NCBI GenBank assembly: GCA_014763615.1
Contig: JACXVB010000003.1
Span: 122,274-186,273, forward strand
Origin: Sphingobacteriales bacterium
GTDB lineage: Bacteria; Bacteroidota; Bacteroidia; Sphingobacteriales; Sphingobacteriaceae
Reading direction: 5' to 3'
DNA: 64,000 bases
Below, one piece after another: positions 54,400 to 61,742 of the stretch. The notes under the pieces are model-generated. The model was not told where the DNA came from, ran no database searches, and saw nothing but the letters and a program-made list of their open reading frames with translations. Made by a program: the position numbers and the translations under genes. Position 1 is the first letter of the stretch; every line of letters starts with the position of its first letter.

Positions 54400-54558
54400 T
54401 TAAATTATTGTTAAATATAGATGAAACACATCATTCATACGGTTATAAAAACTGTTGTCAATCTCTGCGGTAGGTGGAATAATTTGGGCAGAACCATTGA
54501 GTGCAAAGCACCCTAAGAGCAGTACGAGAACTGCTTTAATAAAGTAGATTTTTTTCAT
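54400..54558 (-). pseudogene. Truncated 5' relic of the hydrolase gene, 52 codons (relic B)
   Basis: MKKIYFIKAVLVLLLGCFAL then NGSAQIIPPTAEIDNSFYNR and MNDVFHLYLTII, stop. Through residue 42 it matches the intact hydrolase leader (with its seventh A restored) residue for residue except for its final Asp. It has the same length and the same out-of-homology tail as relic A, so both descend from one fusion event that was later duplicated. It starts 27 bp after lipoprotein pseudogene 54585. Confidence 0.82.
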
Positions 54559-54584
54559 GATATGATTTTTTTAAAGTTTGAATA

Positions 54585-55172
54585 TTATTTTACGTAGTGT
54601 ACATCAAATCGTCCTTCTCTTACTTCCACTTTTTCTCCTTTGTCATTAACTGCATCAAACTAGAAGGTACCTGAAACAATTTGATTTGTTTCATCAAACC
54701 TGGAAATGAATAATTCTCCCTTATAATTTTCATCAGTAATAAAACGATTTATATTTCCGCTTCCTGAAACTATAGCATATCTTCCATAAGTTTCATTTTT
54801 ATTTGGATAATTCTTTAATGAATAAGTAATACCTTGTTTAATAATTATACTATCGCCACTTAATGAAACACTTCTACTAATTCCGGACTATCTTCGATTA
54901 CAAGCTACATTAAAGTAGAATCCCTTAGCTGTCGTAGTATTCAAATATTGATAAAAACTACTCAGCGTTGACCCGCCTAAGTTAGAGCCTTTTGGTGTAA
55001 AGGCTTCGCCGTTTACCAAACAGCCAAAGGTTTCTTTGCCCTCCTGTGTAGCAGGTGGCAGGGCATCAATGCCTGTTTGGTCTTTTTTGCATTTCATACC
55101 AGAAAAAAGCAGAAAGCTGAAGGCTAAAAGCAAAAGGCTAAAATTGCAAGATTTAAAATGTAGATTCTTCAT
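54585..55172 (-). pseudogene. DUF6252-like lipoprotein, array copy 4, with two in-frame TAG codons
   Basis: The frame reads from ATG 55172 to TAA at 54585 (195 codons, the same as the copy at 56501) but is broken by TAG at 54888-54890 and TAG at 54660-54662. The second replaces the Trp codon of the conserved SGTFWFDAV motif (TGG to TAG). The reading frame is otherwise intact, with the conserved end VEVREGRFDVHYVK still present. Only a 94-residue N-terminal lipoprotein fragment could be made unless amber codons are suppressed. Confidence 0.88.
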
Positions 55173-55251
55173 AATGTATTGTTTTTTAAATGATACGAAG
55201 TATAGGCAATTAAAGATACAAATAATTGGCTATTAGTATATTAAGTTTTTA

Positions 55252-55491
55252 TTAAATTGCTCCACGCCAAATATCCATATCCACCTTATTGCTATCCGTT
55301 AAGATGCCATTAAATGGCTTTAAGGAGATTAAAGGGAAAGCCCTTTCATCAATAAAACCGGTGGGAATTTGGTTACGGTCTAGCTGTTGGAAAACATATT
55401 CATATTTACCAGTTAAAGTAGTTGTATCAATTTGTGCATTCGCTTTCATAAGAGTCAAAAGCAAAGCCATTAAAAAGTAAATCTTTTTCAT
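55252..55491 (-). pseudogene. Truncated 5' relic of a diverged hydrolase paralogue, 79 codons (relic C)
   Basis: MKKIYFLMALLLTLMKANAQ followed by IDTTTLTGKYEYVFQQLDRN and QIPTGFIDERAFPLISLKPF. It aligns to the hydrolase N-terminus (NYVFSPLEKNRVPYGLLRDF; shared YVFxxLxxNxxPxG and DSNxVD) but is clearly a different paralogue. It ends at DMDIWRGAI where the upstream block of the next lipoprotein begins. Together with the diverged lipoprotein 55515-56072 it forms a second-type pair. Confidence 0.78.
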
Positions 55492-55514
55492 ATTGTATAA
55501 AGTTTATTAAGTAT

Positions 55515-56072
55515 TTATTGGATTGACATATCAAACCTACCTTCGGTGGCAACAATGGTTGGGCAACCGTCTTTTACCAAGGTAAATTCAAAAGTTCCTG
55601 AGATAATACCATTACCTGTTAAATCTATCTTTGTAATTGTAATAAAGCCTGTAATCTGGGTATTATCATAATAATAACAATTACTTTTAGTATCTCTATA
55701 TATAACATTTCTGTTAGTTGTAGAAAATTGATATGTCCCTTTTTTATTTATGTCGGTTGCACCAATAGTTAATTCCATTTTATCTGTAGAGGATATATAT
55801 CTATTTGCGAAAAGGCCAAAAGAACCATTTGAATAATTAGGATCATAAGACAAATCTAACTTCTGATCCAATAGACCTCCTTTCGGCAACCAAACTTCTC
55901 CATTCAATAAAAACCCAAAAGTGTTTTTTCCTTCTTTGGTGATAGCGGGGAGTTGGTCTTTGGTATTAAAAGATGTGCTATCTTTTTTACATTTCATACC
56001 TGAAAAAAGCAGAAAGCTGAAGGCTAAAAGCAAAAGGCATAATGTTTGGGGTTTAAATCTTATATTTTTCAT
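55515..56072 (-). CDS. DUF6252-like lipoprotein, array copy 5 (diverged type)
   Basis: 185 residues. The signal is like the others (LLLLAFSFLLFSGMKCKKD), but the mature part differs throughout: STSFNTKDQLPAITKEGKNT, FGFLLNGEVWLPKGGLLDQK, and ends IISGTFEFTLVKDGCPTIVA then TEGRFDMSIQ. SGTFEF...TEGRFD keeps the family signature. Its stop is 23 bp before relic C, so this lipoprotein type travelled with its own hydrolase type, which argues that the two genes are functional partners. Confidence 0.72.
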   Translation of the reverse strand: MKNIRFKPQTLCLLLLAFSFLLFSGMKCKKDSTSFNTKDQLPAITKEGKNTFGFLLNGEVWLPKGGLLDQKLDLSYDPNYSNGSFGLFANRYISSTDKMELTIGATDINKKGTYQFSTTNRNVIYRDTKSNCYYYDNTQITGFITITKIDLTGNGIISGTFEFTLVKDGCPTIVATEGRFDMSIQ

Positions 56073-56155
56073 GAAATTTTGTTTTTAAAGATGATACGAT
56101 GTAAAGGCGATTAAAGATACAAAGATTTGTAAATGTGTAGGTTAAGTTTTGTTAA

Positions 56156-56299
56156 TTAAATTATTAGACAAAATTTTAATCTTTCTACAACAATATCTGC
56201 ATATTATTTTCTTGGAAAAACATCAGCCCATTGTACTCTAGCAAAGGTGATAAAATGACTAGCAAATTGGTTTTTGATAAGATATCCTCTATCTGACAT
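56156..56299 (-). pseudogene. N-terminal remnant of a REP-associated tyrosine transposase (RAYT, Y1_Tnp type)
   Basis: From ATG 56299: MSDRGYLIKNQFASHFITFA, RVQWADVFPRK, TAA (56204-56206), then in the same frame YADIVVERLKFCLII and a stop. This matches the start of Bacteroidota IS200-like REP-associated transposases (from memory of the family: M-S-x-x-Y-x-I/F-x-N-x-x-x-x-x-F-I/V-T/S-F, then W-x-D-V-F-x-R-K-x-Y-x-D-I-V-V-E-S-L-K-x-C). The TAA stands where family members have Glu or Gln. The catalytic HUH part is missing, cut off at the boundary of lipoprotein copy 5. Confidence 0.7.
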
Positions 56300-56334
56300 T
56301 GAAGAAAATACAGAATTTAGATGATTATTATTTA

Positions 56335-56396
56335 ACGAGTCTGGAGACTCTTCCTGATTACTCAATCCGTAGAACGCTAGCGCTTAATTCTACGGA
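56335..56396. repeat. REP-like palindromes upstream of the transposase remnant
   Basis: Two inverted repeats. GAGTCTGGAGACTC (56337-56350) has 6-bp arms with a GG centre. TCCGTAGAA (56366-56374) / TTCTACGGA (56388-56396) is a perfect 9-bp stem around CGCTAGCGCTTAA, itself containing CGCTAGCG. The position next to a RAYT remnant fits REP sequences. The element interrupts relic D directly after its signal peptide. Confidence 0.72.
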
Positions 56397-56474
56397 CAGT
56401 GGGGCAGAACCGGTAAGCGCAAAGCACCCTAAAAGCAGGATGAACATTGCTTTAATAAAGTAGATTTTTTTCAT
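56358..56474 (-). pseudogene. Truncated 5' relic of the hydrolase gene interrupted by a REP element, 38 codons (relic D)
   Basis: MKKIYFIKAMFILLLGCFAL then TGSAPLSVELSASVLRIE and stop. Homology to the hydrolase leader ends at the signal peptidase region (GSA); the last 14 codons are REP palindrome sequence. The seven-A tract after ATG is intact. It starts 26 bp after the stop of lipoprotein copy 6. Confidence 0.78.
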
Positions 56475-56500
56475 GATATGATTTTTTTAAAGTTTGAATA

Positions 56501-57088
56501 TTATTTTACGTAGTGTACATCAAAGCGGCCTTCTCGCACTTCTACTTTCTCTCCCTTATCGTTCACAGCGTCAAACCAAAAAGTACCTGAAACTATTTGA
56601 TTTGTTTCATCAAATTTTGAAATGAACAGTTCGCCTTTGTAATCATTTACTGTAGCGTATTGATTAATTTCTCCTAAATCTGATACAATTAAAAATCTGC
56701 CGTAAGTTTCATTTTTAATAGGATAGTTTTTTAATTGATATTTCATTCCTTGCTTTATTATAATATCATTTGCTCCAATACTTATGCTTTTAGAAAAACT
56801 ACTTTCTTTTCTGTCCGCAGAAACATTAAAAAAATATCCTTGGGCAGTTGGGCTATTGAGATATTGATAATAACTGCTTAAAACTGGTCCACCTAAATTA
56901 GAGCCTTTAGGCGTAAAAGCTTCGCCGTTTACCAAACAACCAAAAGTTTCTTTACCTTCTTGTGTGGCAGGTGGTAGGGAATCAATGCCTGTTTGGTCTT
57001 TTTTGCATTGCATGCCTGATAAAAGCAGAAAGCAAAAGGCCAAAAGCACAAGGCTGAAATTTCTGGGTTTAAGATTTATATTTTTCAA
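56501..57088 (-). CDS. DUF6252-like lipoprotein, array copy 6 (first gene of the array)
   Basis: 195 residues. The start codon is TTG (57086-57088), where the other copies have ATG, so expression may be reduced. Signal ending LLLSGMQCKKDQTGIDSLPP, then EGKETFGCLVNGEAFTPKGS, a divergent middle (RKESSFSKSISIGANDIIIK), and the conserved end SGTFWFDAVNDKGEKVEVRE. It is the most upstream gene of the array on the minus strand; 5' of it lies a 489-bp gene-free region with a second REP-like palindrome. The signal-peptide DNA resembles the dispersed repeat of the trp operon. Confidence 0.73.
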   Translation of the reverse strand: MKNINLKPRNFSLVLLAFCFLLLSGMQCKKDQTGIDSLPPATQEGKETFGCLVNGEAFTPKGSNLGGPVLSSYYQYLNSPTAQGYFFNVSADRKESSFSKSISIGANDIIIKQGMKYQLKNYPIKNETYGRFLIVSDLGEINQYATVNDYKGELFISKFDETNQIVSGTFWFDAVNDKGEKVEVREGRFDVHYVK

Positions 57089-57577
57089 GATGTTTTGTTT
57101 TTAAAGATGATACGTGTAAAGGTTATTAAAGATACAAATAATTGGCTATTAGCATATCAAGTTATTTTTAAACAAACTTTTCTAGTCGTAGGTTTAGCGC
57201 AGCGATTCTACAACCCATTATTTGTAGAGTGTCCGCTTCATTCCACAACTTTTCTGGTAAAAAGCACCTCATCACATCGAAGAATAACACCATTTAGGCA
57301 GATCTTTTTCTACTTGTATTTAACACTAAAAACACTTAAATTCACATGAATCATCTTTCGGGAAAAGTCTTCACTTGTAGCAAAAAAATTCTAATCTAAA
57401 CTTATCAAAAACGTAGGATGAAGCCTAGATAAACGTAAGATAGTGACTAGATGACTATTGGATGAGCTAGGGATCACACTTGGTTAAAGGATATTAATGG
57501 TTAATCCACTATGCCAAATGCTGAGCAATAAAAAAGGCGATGTGTTTAGCATCGCCTTTTTTAAGAGTTTTAAAATG
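57089..57577. other. 489-bp gene-free region upstream of the lipoprotein array
   Basis: The part next to the array (57089-57160) is the block shared by all lipoprotein promoters (GATACAAAT, complementary to a TATC-type -7 region). 57187-57227 holds a REP-like sequence CGTAGGTTTAGCGCAGCGAT then TCTAC, similar to 56366-56396, and the inverted repeat CTACAA / TTGTAG. The stretch 57400-57480 has AT-rich sequence with loosely repeated CTAGATGA-type strings. The M16 terminator is at the far end. No open frame I trust. Confidence 0.5.
57530..57562 (-). terminator. Intrinsic terminator after the M16 peptidase
   Basis: Perfect 13-bp inverted repeat AAAAAAGGCGATG (57530-57542) / CATCGCCTTTTTT (57550-57562) with a 7-nt loop, 15 nt past the minus-strand stop. 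Its GGCGATG core is shared with the terminator at 49057-49085. Confidence 0.85.
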
Positions 57578-60421
57578 CTATTTTTTCTCCGGCAATAAAA
57601 TTAATTTAATGAAATTGTTGCTGTCTAAATATTTGTCAGCAGTAGCCTTGGTGCTAGCTACGGTCACTTGATTTAATGTTTTTTCATAAGTCAAGATTTT
57701 AGTCGGATCTTCGCCAGTGGTTGCTGCATCTTGCAAATAGCTTAACCAAAAGCCATTGTCACGCATCTGGATTTCATACTGTCTTTGCTCTTCTGCCTTA
57801 AATTTCTGGATATCCTCTGCGGTAGCGCCGCTTTTTTGCAGTTTTCCTACTTCATCTTCCGCAGCAGCAATCAATTTATCTACATTCTCGGCAGCGCAAC
57901 TAAAATAGATGCCCATGGTATAATGCGGTTTTGGCTCGTCATTATAACTCACATCTACACCCGGACTGTAAACGCCACTTTCTTTTTCTCTTAAGCGCTC
58001 GGTAATTTTAATATCTAAAATCGATTTTAAAGCGTCTAATTGTAAGTTATTGGCATCGTTATAAGCATAATTTCCATGATACAATAGAGAAACGGTGGCT
58101 TTATCTTCTAAACCTTTATACACCTTTTTGGTGATGTTTCCAGATACAGGCTCCATCCCTAAATCTTTAAAGTTTTCTACTGTACCGGTAGATGGCAAGC
58201 TTCCTAGATAGGTAGCCAATAAAGTTTTGATATCATCTACTTTAAAGTTACCTACAAAAGTGAAGGTAAAATCGCCTGCATTGGCAAAGCGTTGCTTATA
58301 AAAGTTGATGGCTTTATCTAGGTTAATTTGACTTAACTCGTCTATTTTGATAGACTGTGCTCTTGTTTTATAGCTATTTAAAACTGCAGAAGCAGTGTCT
58401 TGGTAAACGGCCATTGGTTGGTCAGAACGATTGCTCAATACCGTTTTCAGCTCGTCCATTTGGGTTTTAAATACTTTCTCGTCTTTACGTGGAGCGGTAA
58501 AATATAAATGAACCAATTTCAAAGCTGTTTCTAAATCTTTAGGCGTGGTAGAGCCACTCATGCCCTCGCGGTAGGTGCTGATGTACGGATTTACAGAAGC
58601 TACTTTTCCGGTTAATAATTTACCTAACTGTGTTTCATCAAAATCTGCAATTCCGGATGAGCTTACCAATTGGTCGGCCATATCTGCCGAACGGAAATCA
58701 GCATCTGAAGCTAAAGAAGTTCCGCCTTTGCTGGTAGCAGAAAATAGGATTTGATCGTTTTTAAAATCGGTTGGTTTCAAAATCACTTTTACACCATTAG
58801 AAAGCGTTAACTCGGTGACACCAATGGCATCAATTTTCTTTTCAGAGGTAATGCTTCCGGCCTTAGGCTTGGCTGCCATTAATGGTTTATCAACGGTTTG
58901 GTCAACATAAGGAGTTACATTTTCTCCGGCAGTTTTGATCCATGATAAATAAGTAGAATCTGAAGGTAAGTTGGCTTTTTCTTTCTCTGGAGCTTGAATA
59001 ATGGCAATGATGTTATCGTCCGTAATGAAAGATGCAGCCAGTTTATTGATATCGGCTAAAGCCAAATTATTTAAATTTTTAGTGTAGAAATCATGCACAA
59101 AATCTATACTTGGGATAGCTTCACCTTTCAAGAAATTCTCTACATATTTCTGCACAAATACCGCTGATTTGGTTTTGTCTTTTTCTTTGTATTGCTTGTC
59201 AATAGCGGTTTGCAAATTGGTTTTTGCTCTTTCTAATTCTGTTTCGGTAAAACCGAATTTTTTCATTCTGATGTCTTCCGAAATCACTGCTTTTACCGCA
59301 GCTTCTAAGCCTTTAGCATCTTTAGAAACGGCCACGCTAGTGAAAGCATCTAAATCCACCAAACCACCTTGAAATGGTCCGTAAGCACTCTGAGCAAAAA
59401 TAAAAGGCGCATTTCCTTTTTGTACAATTTCTGTAATTCTAGCGCCCAACATGCTGTTGATGAGGCTCGTCATCATTTTAGTTTTTAAATCAGCGGTGGT
59501 TTTTTCAACTTCTTCCGGGTGTTTATAGGTGATAGAAGCTACATTATAAGGAAACTCAGGGTCGGTTACGATTTTAACTAAAGGCTGCTGATTTGCCGGA
59601 ATGGTATATTTTTCTCTTGTTTTTTCGTTTGCTGGATTTTTCAAATCAGAGAAATTCTCTTTGATGAGTTGCTCTACTTTAGCCACATCAAAATCGCCAA
59701 CAGCAATTACAGCTTGCAAATCAGGGCGATACCAATCTTTATAATACTGCTTTAAAGTTTCGTATTTGAAGCTTTTTAGGGTATCAATAATCCCGAGAGG
59801 TAAACGTTTCGCATATTTAGAGTTGGCCAATAAAACCGGAAGTAATTGCTTGCTCATTCTTTCTTGTGCATTTTTCCCTCTTTGGCGGTCTTCCTCTATA
59901 ATTACACCACGCTCGCTGTCAATTTCGCTATTATCGAAAGAAACATAACCCGCCCAATTGGCTAAAATATCAAAGCCTTTTTCAAAAACAGCAGTGCTAT
60001 CTGTTGGCAAAGGCAATTGATAAACGGTTTGATTAAAACCGGTATAAGCATTTAAATCGGCACCAAAACGTACGCCTGCTTTTTGCAGATAGCTTACCAA
60101 ATCGTTTTTTGGGAAATCACGAGTGCCGTTAAAAGCCATGTGCTCTGTAAAGTGCGCCAAGCCTTGTTGCGCATCGGTTTCTACAATAGAACCCACTTTG
60201 TTTACTAAATAGAGTTCAGCTCTGTTTTTTGGTTCTACATTCTTTCGGATATAGTAAGTTAAACCATTAGGTAGGGTACCTACAATTACACTGCTATCTT
60301 TTGGAAGCAATGGTGCTGAATTGTTTTTCACGGTTTCGGCGGTTTTCACCACTGTTTTGGGGCTACACGCAGCAATAACAAAAGCCATAGCTGCCGCAGA
60401 TGCAAGATAATTTAGTTTCAT
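57578..60421 (-). CDS. M16 family zinc peptidase (pitrilysin-like), lipoprotein
   Basis: 947 residues with two tandem M16 halves. The signal ends VIAACSPK (lipidated Cys 19). The active-site HxxEH is GLAHFTEHMAFNGT (His 90, Glu 93, His 94), with the third ligand Glu in DSERGVIIEE about 76 residues later. The second half (about 520-940) is the inactive M16_C partner domain (FTFVGNFKVDDI, ITERLREKESGVYSPG). The family degrades or processes peptides in the periplasm. Monocistronic, with a strong terminator. Confidence 0.92.
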   Translation of the reverse strand: MKLNYLASAAAMAFVIAACSPKTVVKTAETVKNNSAPLLPKDSSVIVGTLPNGLTYYIRKNVEPKNRAELYLVNKVGSIVETDAQQGLAHFTEHMAFNGTRDFPKNDLVSYLQKAGVRFGADLNAYTGFNQTVYQLPLPTDSTAVFEKGFDILANWAGYVSFDNSEIDSERGVIIEEDRQRGKNAQERMSKQLLPVLLANSKYAKRLPLGIIDTLKSFKYETLKQYYKDWYRPDLQAVIAVGDFDVAKVEQLIKENFSDLKNPANEKTREKYTIPANQQPLVKIVTDPEFPYNVASITYKHPEEVEKTTADLKTKMMTSLINSMLGARITEIVQKGNAPFIFAQSAYGPFQGGLVDLDAFTSVAVSKDAKGLEAAVKAVISEDIRMKKFGFTETELERAKTNLQTAIDKQYKEKDKTKSAVFVQKYVENFLKGEAIPSIDFVHDFYTKNLNNLALADINKLAASFITDDNIIAIIQAPEKEKANLPSDSTYLSWIKTAGENVTPYVDQTVDKPLMAAKPKAGSITSEKKIDAIGVTELTLSNGVKVILKPTDFKNDQILFSATSKGGTSLASDADFRSADMADQLVSSSGIADFDETQLGKLLTGKVASVNPYISTYREGMSGSTTPKDLETALKLVHLYFTAPRKDEKVFKTQMDELKTVLSNRSDQPMAVYQDTASAVLNSYKTRAQSIKIDELSQINLDKAINFYKQRFANAGDFTFTFVGNFKVDDIKTLLATYLGSLPSTGTVENFKDLGMEPVSGNITKKVYKGLEDKATVSLLYHGNYAYNDANNLQLDALKSILDIKITERLREKESGVYSPGVDVSYNDEPKPHYTMGIYFSCAAENVDKLIAAAEDEVGKLQKSGATAEDIQKFKAEEQRQYEIQMRDNGFWLSYLQDAATTGEDPTKILTYEKTLNQVTVASTKATADKYLDSNNFIKLILLPEKK

Positions 60422-60486
60422 GGAATTAATTTTTTTGAAATAGATAGTTCAATAGCCTTAAAATTTAAGAACATTTATTTATTAGT

Positions 60487-61044
60487 TCAAATTTCAGAGG
60501 TTTTATTACAGCTGAGGTGTAAAAGATGGTTGTCAATTGCCTTAATTACATTTTTTAAGCGATCATCTAATAATCCGTCAACTTCTACATAATTGGCGTT
60601 CAACGCTTTCAGTTCTTTACGCCAAACATCCATAAAATAATCGCCCATATCTTTAAAATCCCGCAAAGGATCTTCTTCCCAAGGGATGTCATTTTTTAGC
60701 AGGATGTATAAATCGTATTCATACACTTTTAGCGCATCTAACACTTGCTGAGGCGTTTCGCCGAGTTGATAATCACTCCAGATTTTTACCGTCAAAAAAG
60801 TAGTATCACAAATTAATAAGTTGTTTTTGGCTACCACTTCCATCGATTTTTCTAAAGCCAACTGTCCGTAGAACATATTGAGCTCATCTTGCAGGGTACA
60901 CGGAGCGGTTAAACCTTCGCAATAATAACGGGCATATTCTGGCACCCAAACGGTATCATAATGTTTGGCTAAAGCCGATGATATGGTGGATTTACCCGTT
61001 GACTCTGGACCAACTATTGCAATTTTGATGAGTTTTTTATTCAT
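60487..61044 (-). CDS. NadR-like nicotinamide riboside kinase (AAA ATPase)
   Basis: 185 residues. IAIVGPESTGKSTISSALAK is a P-loop in the form typical of the kinase domain of NadR, followed by WVPEYARYYCEG and LLICDTTFLTVKIWSDYQLG and DIPWEEDPLRDF. The nucleotidyl-transferase and HTH parts of full NadR are absent. It phosphorylates nicotinamide riboside to NMN. It overlaps pnuC by 8 bp, so the two form an uptake-and-trap pair. A promiscuous kinase role cannot be excluded. Confidence 0.87.
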   Translation of the reverse strand: MNKKLIKIAIVGPESTGKSTISSALAKHYDTVWVPEYARYYCEGLTAPCTLQDELNMFYGQLALEKSMEVVAKNNLLICDTTFLTVKIWSDYQLGETPQQVLDALKVYEYDLYILLKNDIPWEEDPLRDFKDMGDYFMDVWRKELKALNANYVEVDGLLDDRLKNVIKAIDNHLLHLSCNKTSEI

Positions 61045-61657
61045 GGATGTGCTGCTTTTTTAAGGTTTTTTTCCAATCGATATATCCTTGTAATGCAATG
61101 AATAAGAATATAAAATATAAAACAGAAGTGGCCAAAAGGTTTTTATGAATGTACAAAGGGATGTAAATGATATCTACAAAAATCCAAATGAGCCAATTCT
61201 CTAGTTTCTTACGCGTCATGAGGTATTGCGCAATAAAACTAGTAACCGTACAAAAAGAATCGACATAAGGTACATCAGTATCCGTGTAGTTATCTAATAA
61301 AACCCCAATTAAAATGCTAAAAACCACTAAAATAGCGGAGAGGATGAACCAATCTTTTACCACCAAAGTGCTTACCGGTCTTTCAGATTTTAAGCTGTCG
61401 GATTTTCCATAGCTCCAATAATACCAGCCATAAAAAGAAGTGCCTAAAAAGTAAAATTGAAGAATCGTATCGCCATACAATTTAGCATGATAGAAGATGT
61501 AGATATAAGTGACTACACTTAAAATAGCCACCGGCCAATTGAGGATGTTTTCTTTGGCAGCGAGGTAAACACACAAAGCCCCCGTAATGGTACCAAACCA
61601 TTCTATCCAAGTGATGGCTAGAAATTGTTGGATGATGAGATGGAGAATTTCTTTCAA
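61037..61657 (-). CDS. pnuC: Nicotinamide riboside transporter
   Basis: 206 residues, seven or eight hydrophobic helices. ITGALCVYLAAKENILNWPV, YHAKLYGDTILQFYFLGTSF then YGWYYW, and the repeated QYLMTRKKLENWLIWIFVD are the PnuC family motifs (W-x-x-G and W-x-x-W in the binding site). Because the coupled gene is a NadR-type kinase rather than a thiamine gene and no TPP riboswitch is seen upstream, nicotinamide riboside is the likely substrate. It lies 85 bp from the M13 peptidase end, across a terminator. Confidence 0.92.
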   Translation of the reverse strand: MKEILHLIIQQFLAITWIEWFGTITGALCVYLAAKENILNWPVAILSVVTYIYIFYHAKLYGDTILQFYFLGTSFYGWYYWSYGKSDSLKSERPVSTLVVKDWFILSAILVVFSILIGVLLDNYTDTDVPYVDSFCTVTSFIAQYLMTRKKLENWLIWIFVDIIYIPLYIHKNLLATSVLYFIFLFIALQGYIDWKKTLKKQHIHE

Positions 61658-61681
61658 AATATTAATTAGATGAGCAAATAT

Positions 61682-61720
61682 AACAAAAGGCCGAAGGGTG
61701 TGTTTCTTCGGCCTTTTGTT
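61682..61720 (-). terminator. Intrinsic terminator after the M13 peptidase
   Basis: Perfect 15-bp inverted repeat AACAAAAGGCCGAAG (61682-61696) / CTTCGGCCTTTTGTT (61706-61720) with a 9-nt loop, 22 nt past the stop codon of the M13 gene and 24 nt before the pnuC start. Confidence 0.85.
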
Positions 61721-61742
61721 ATTGTGAATAATTAATTAATCC

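Noticed and set aside
57095..57349. 84-residue plus-strand frame upstream of the array
   Set aside because: It crosses the lipoprotein promoter block and the REP-like palindrome; composition is not protein-like.
61658..61742. Riboswitch upstream of pnuC
   Set aside because: Only 85 bp, most of it the M13 terminator; no TPP or NAD aptamer motif visible.
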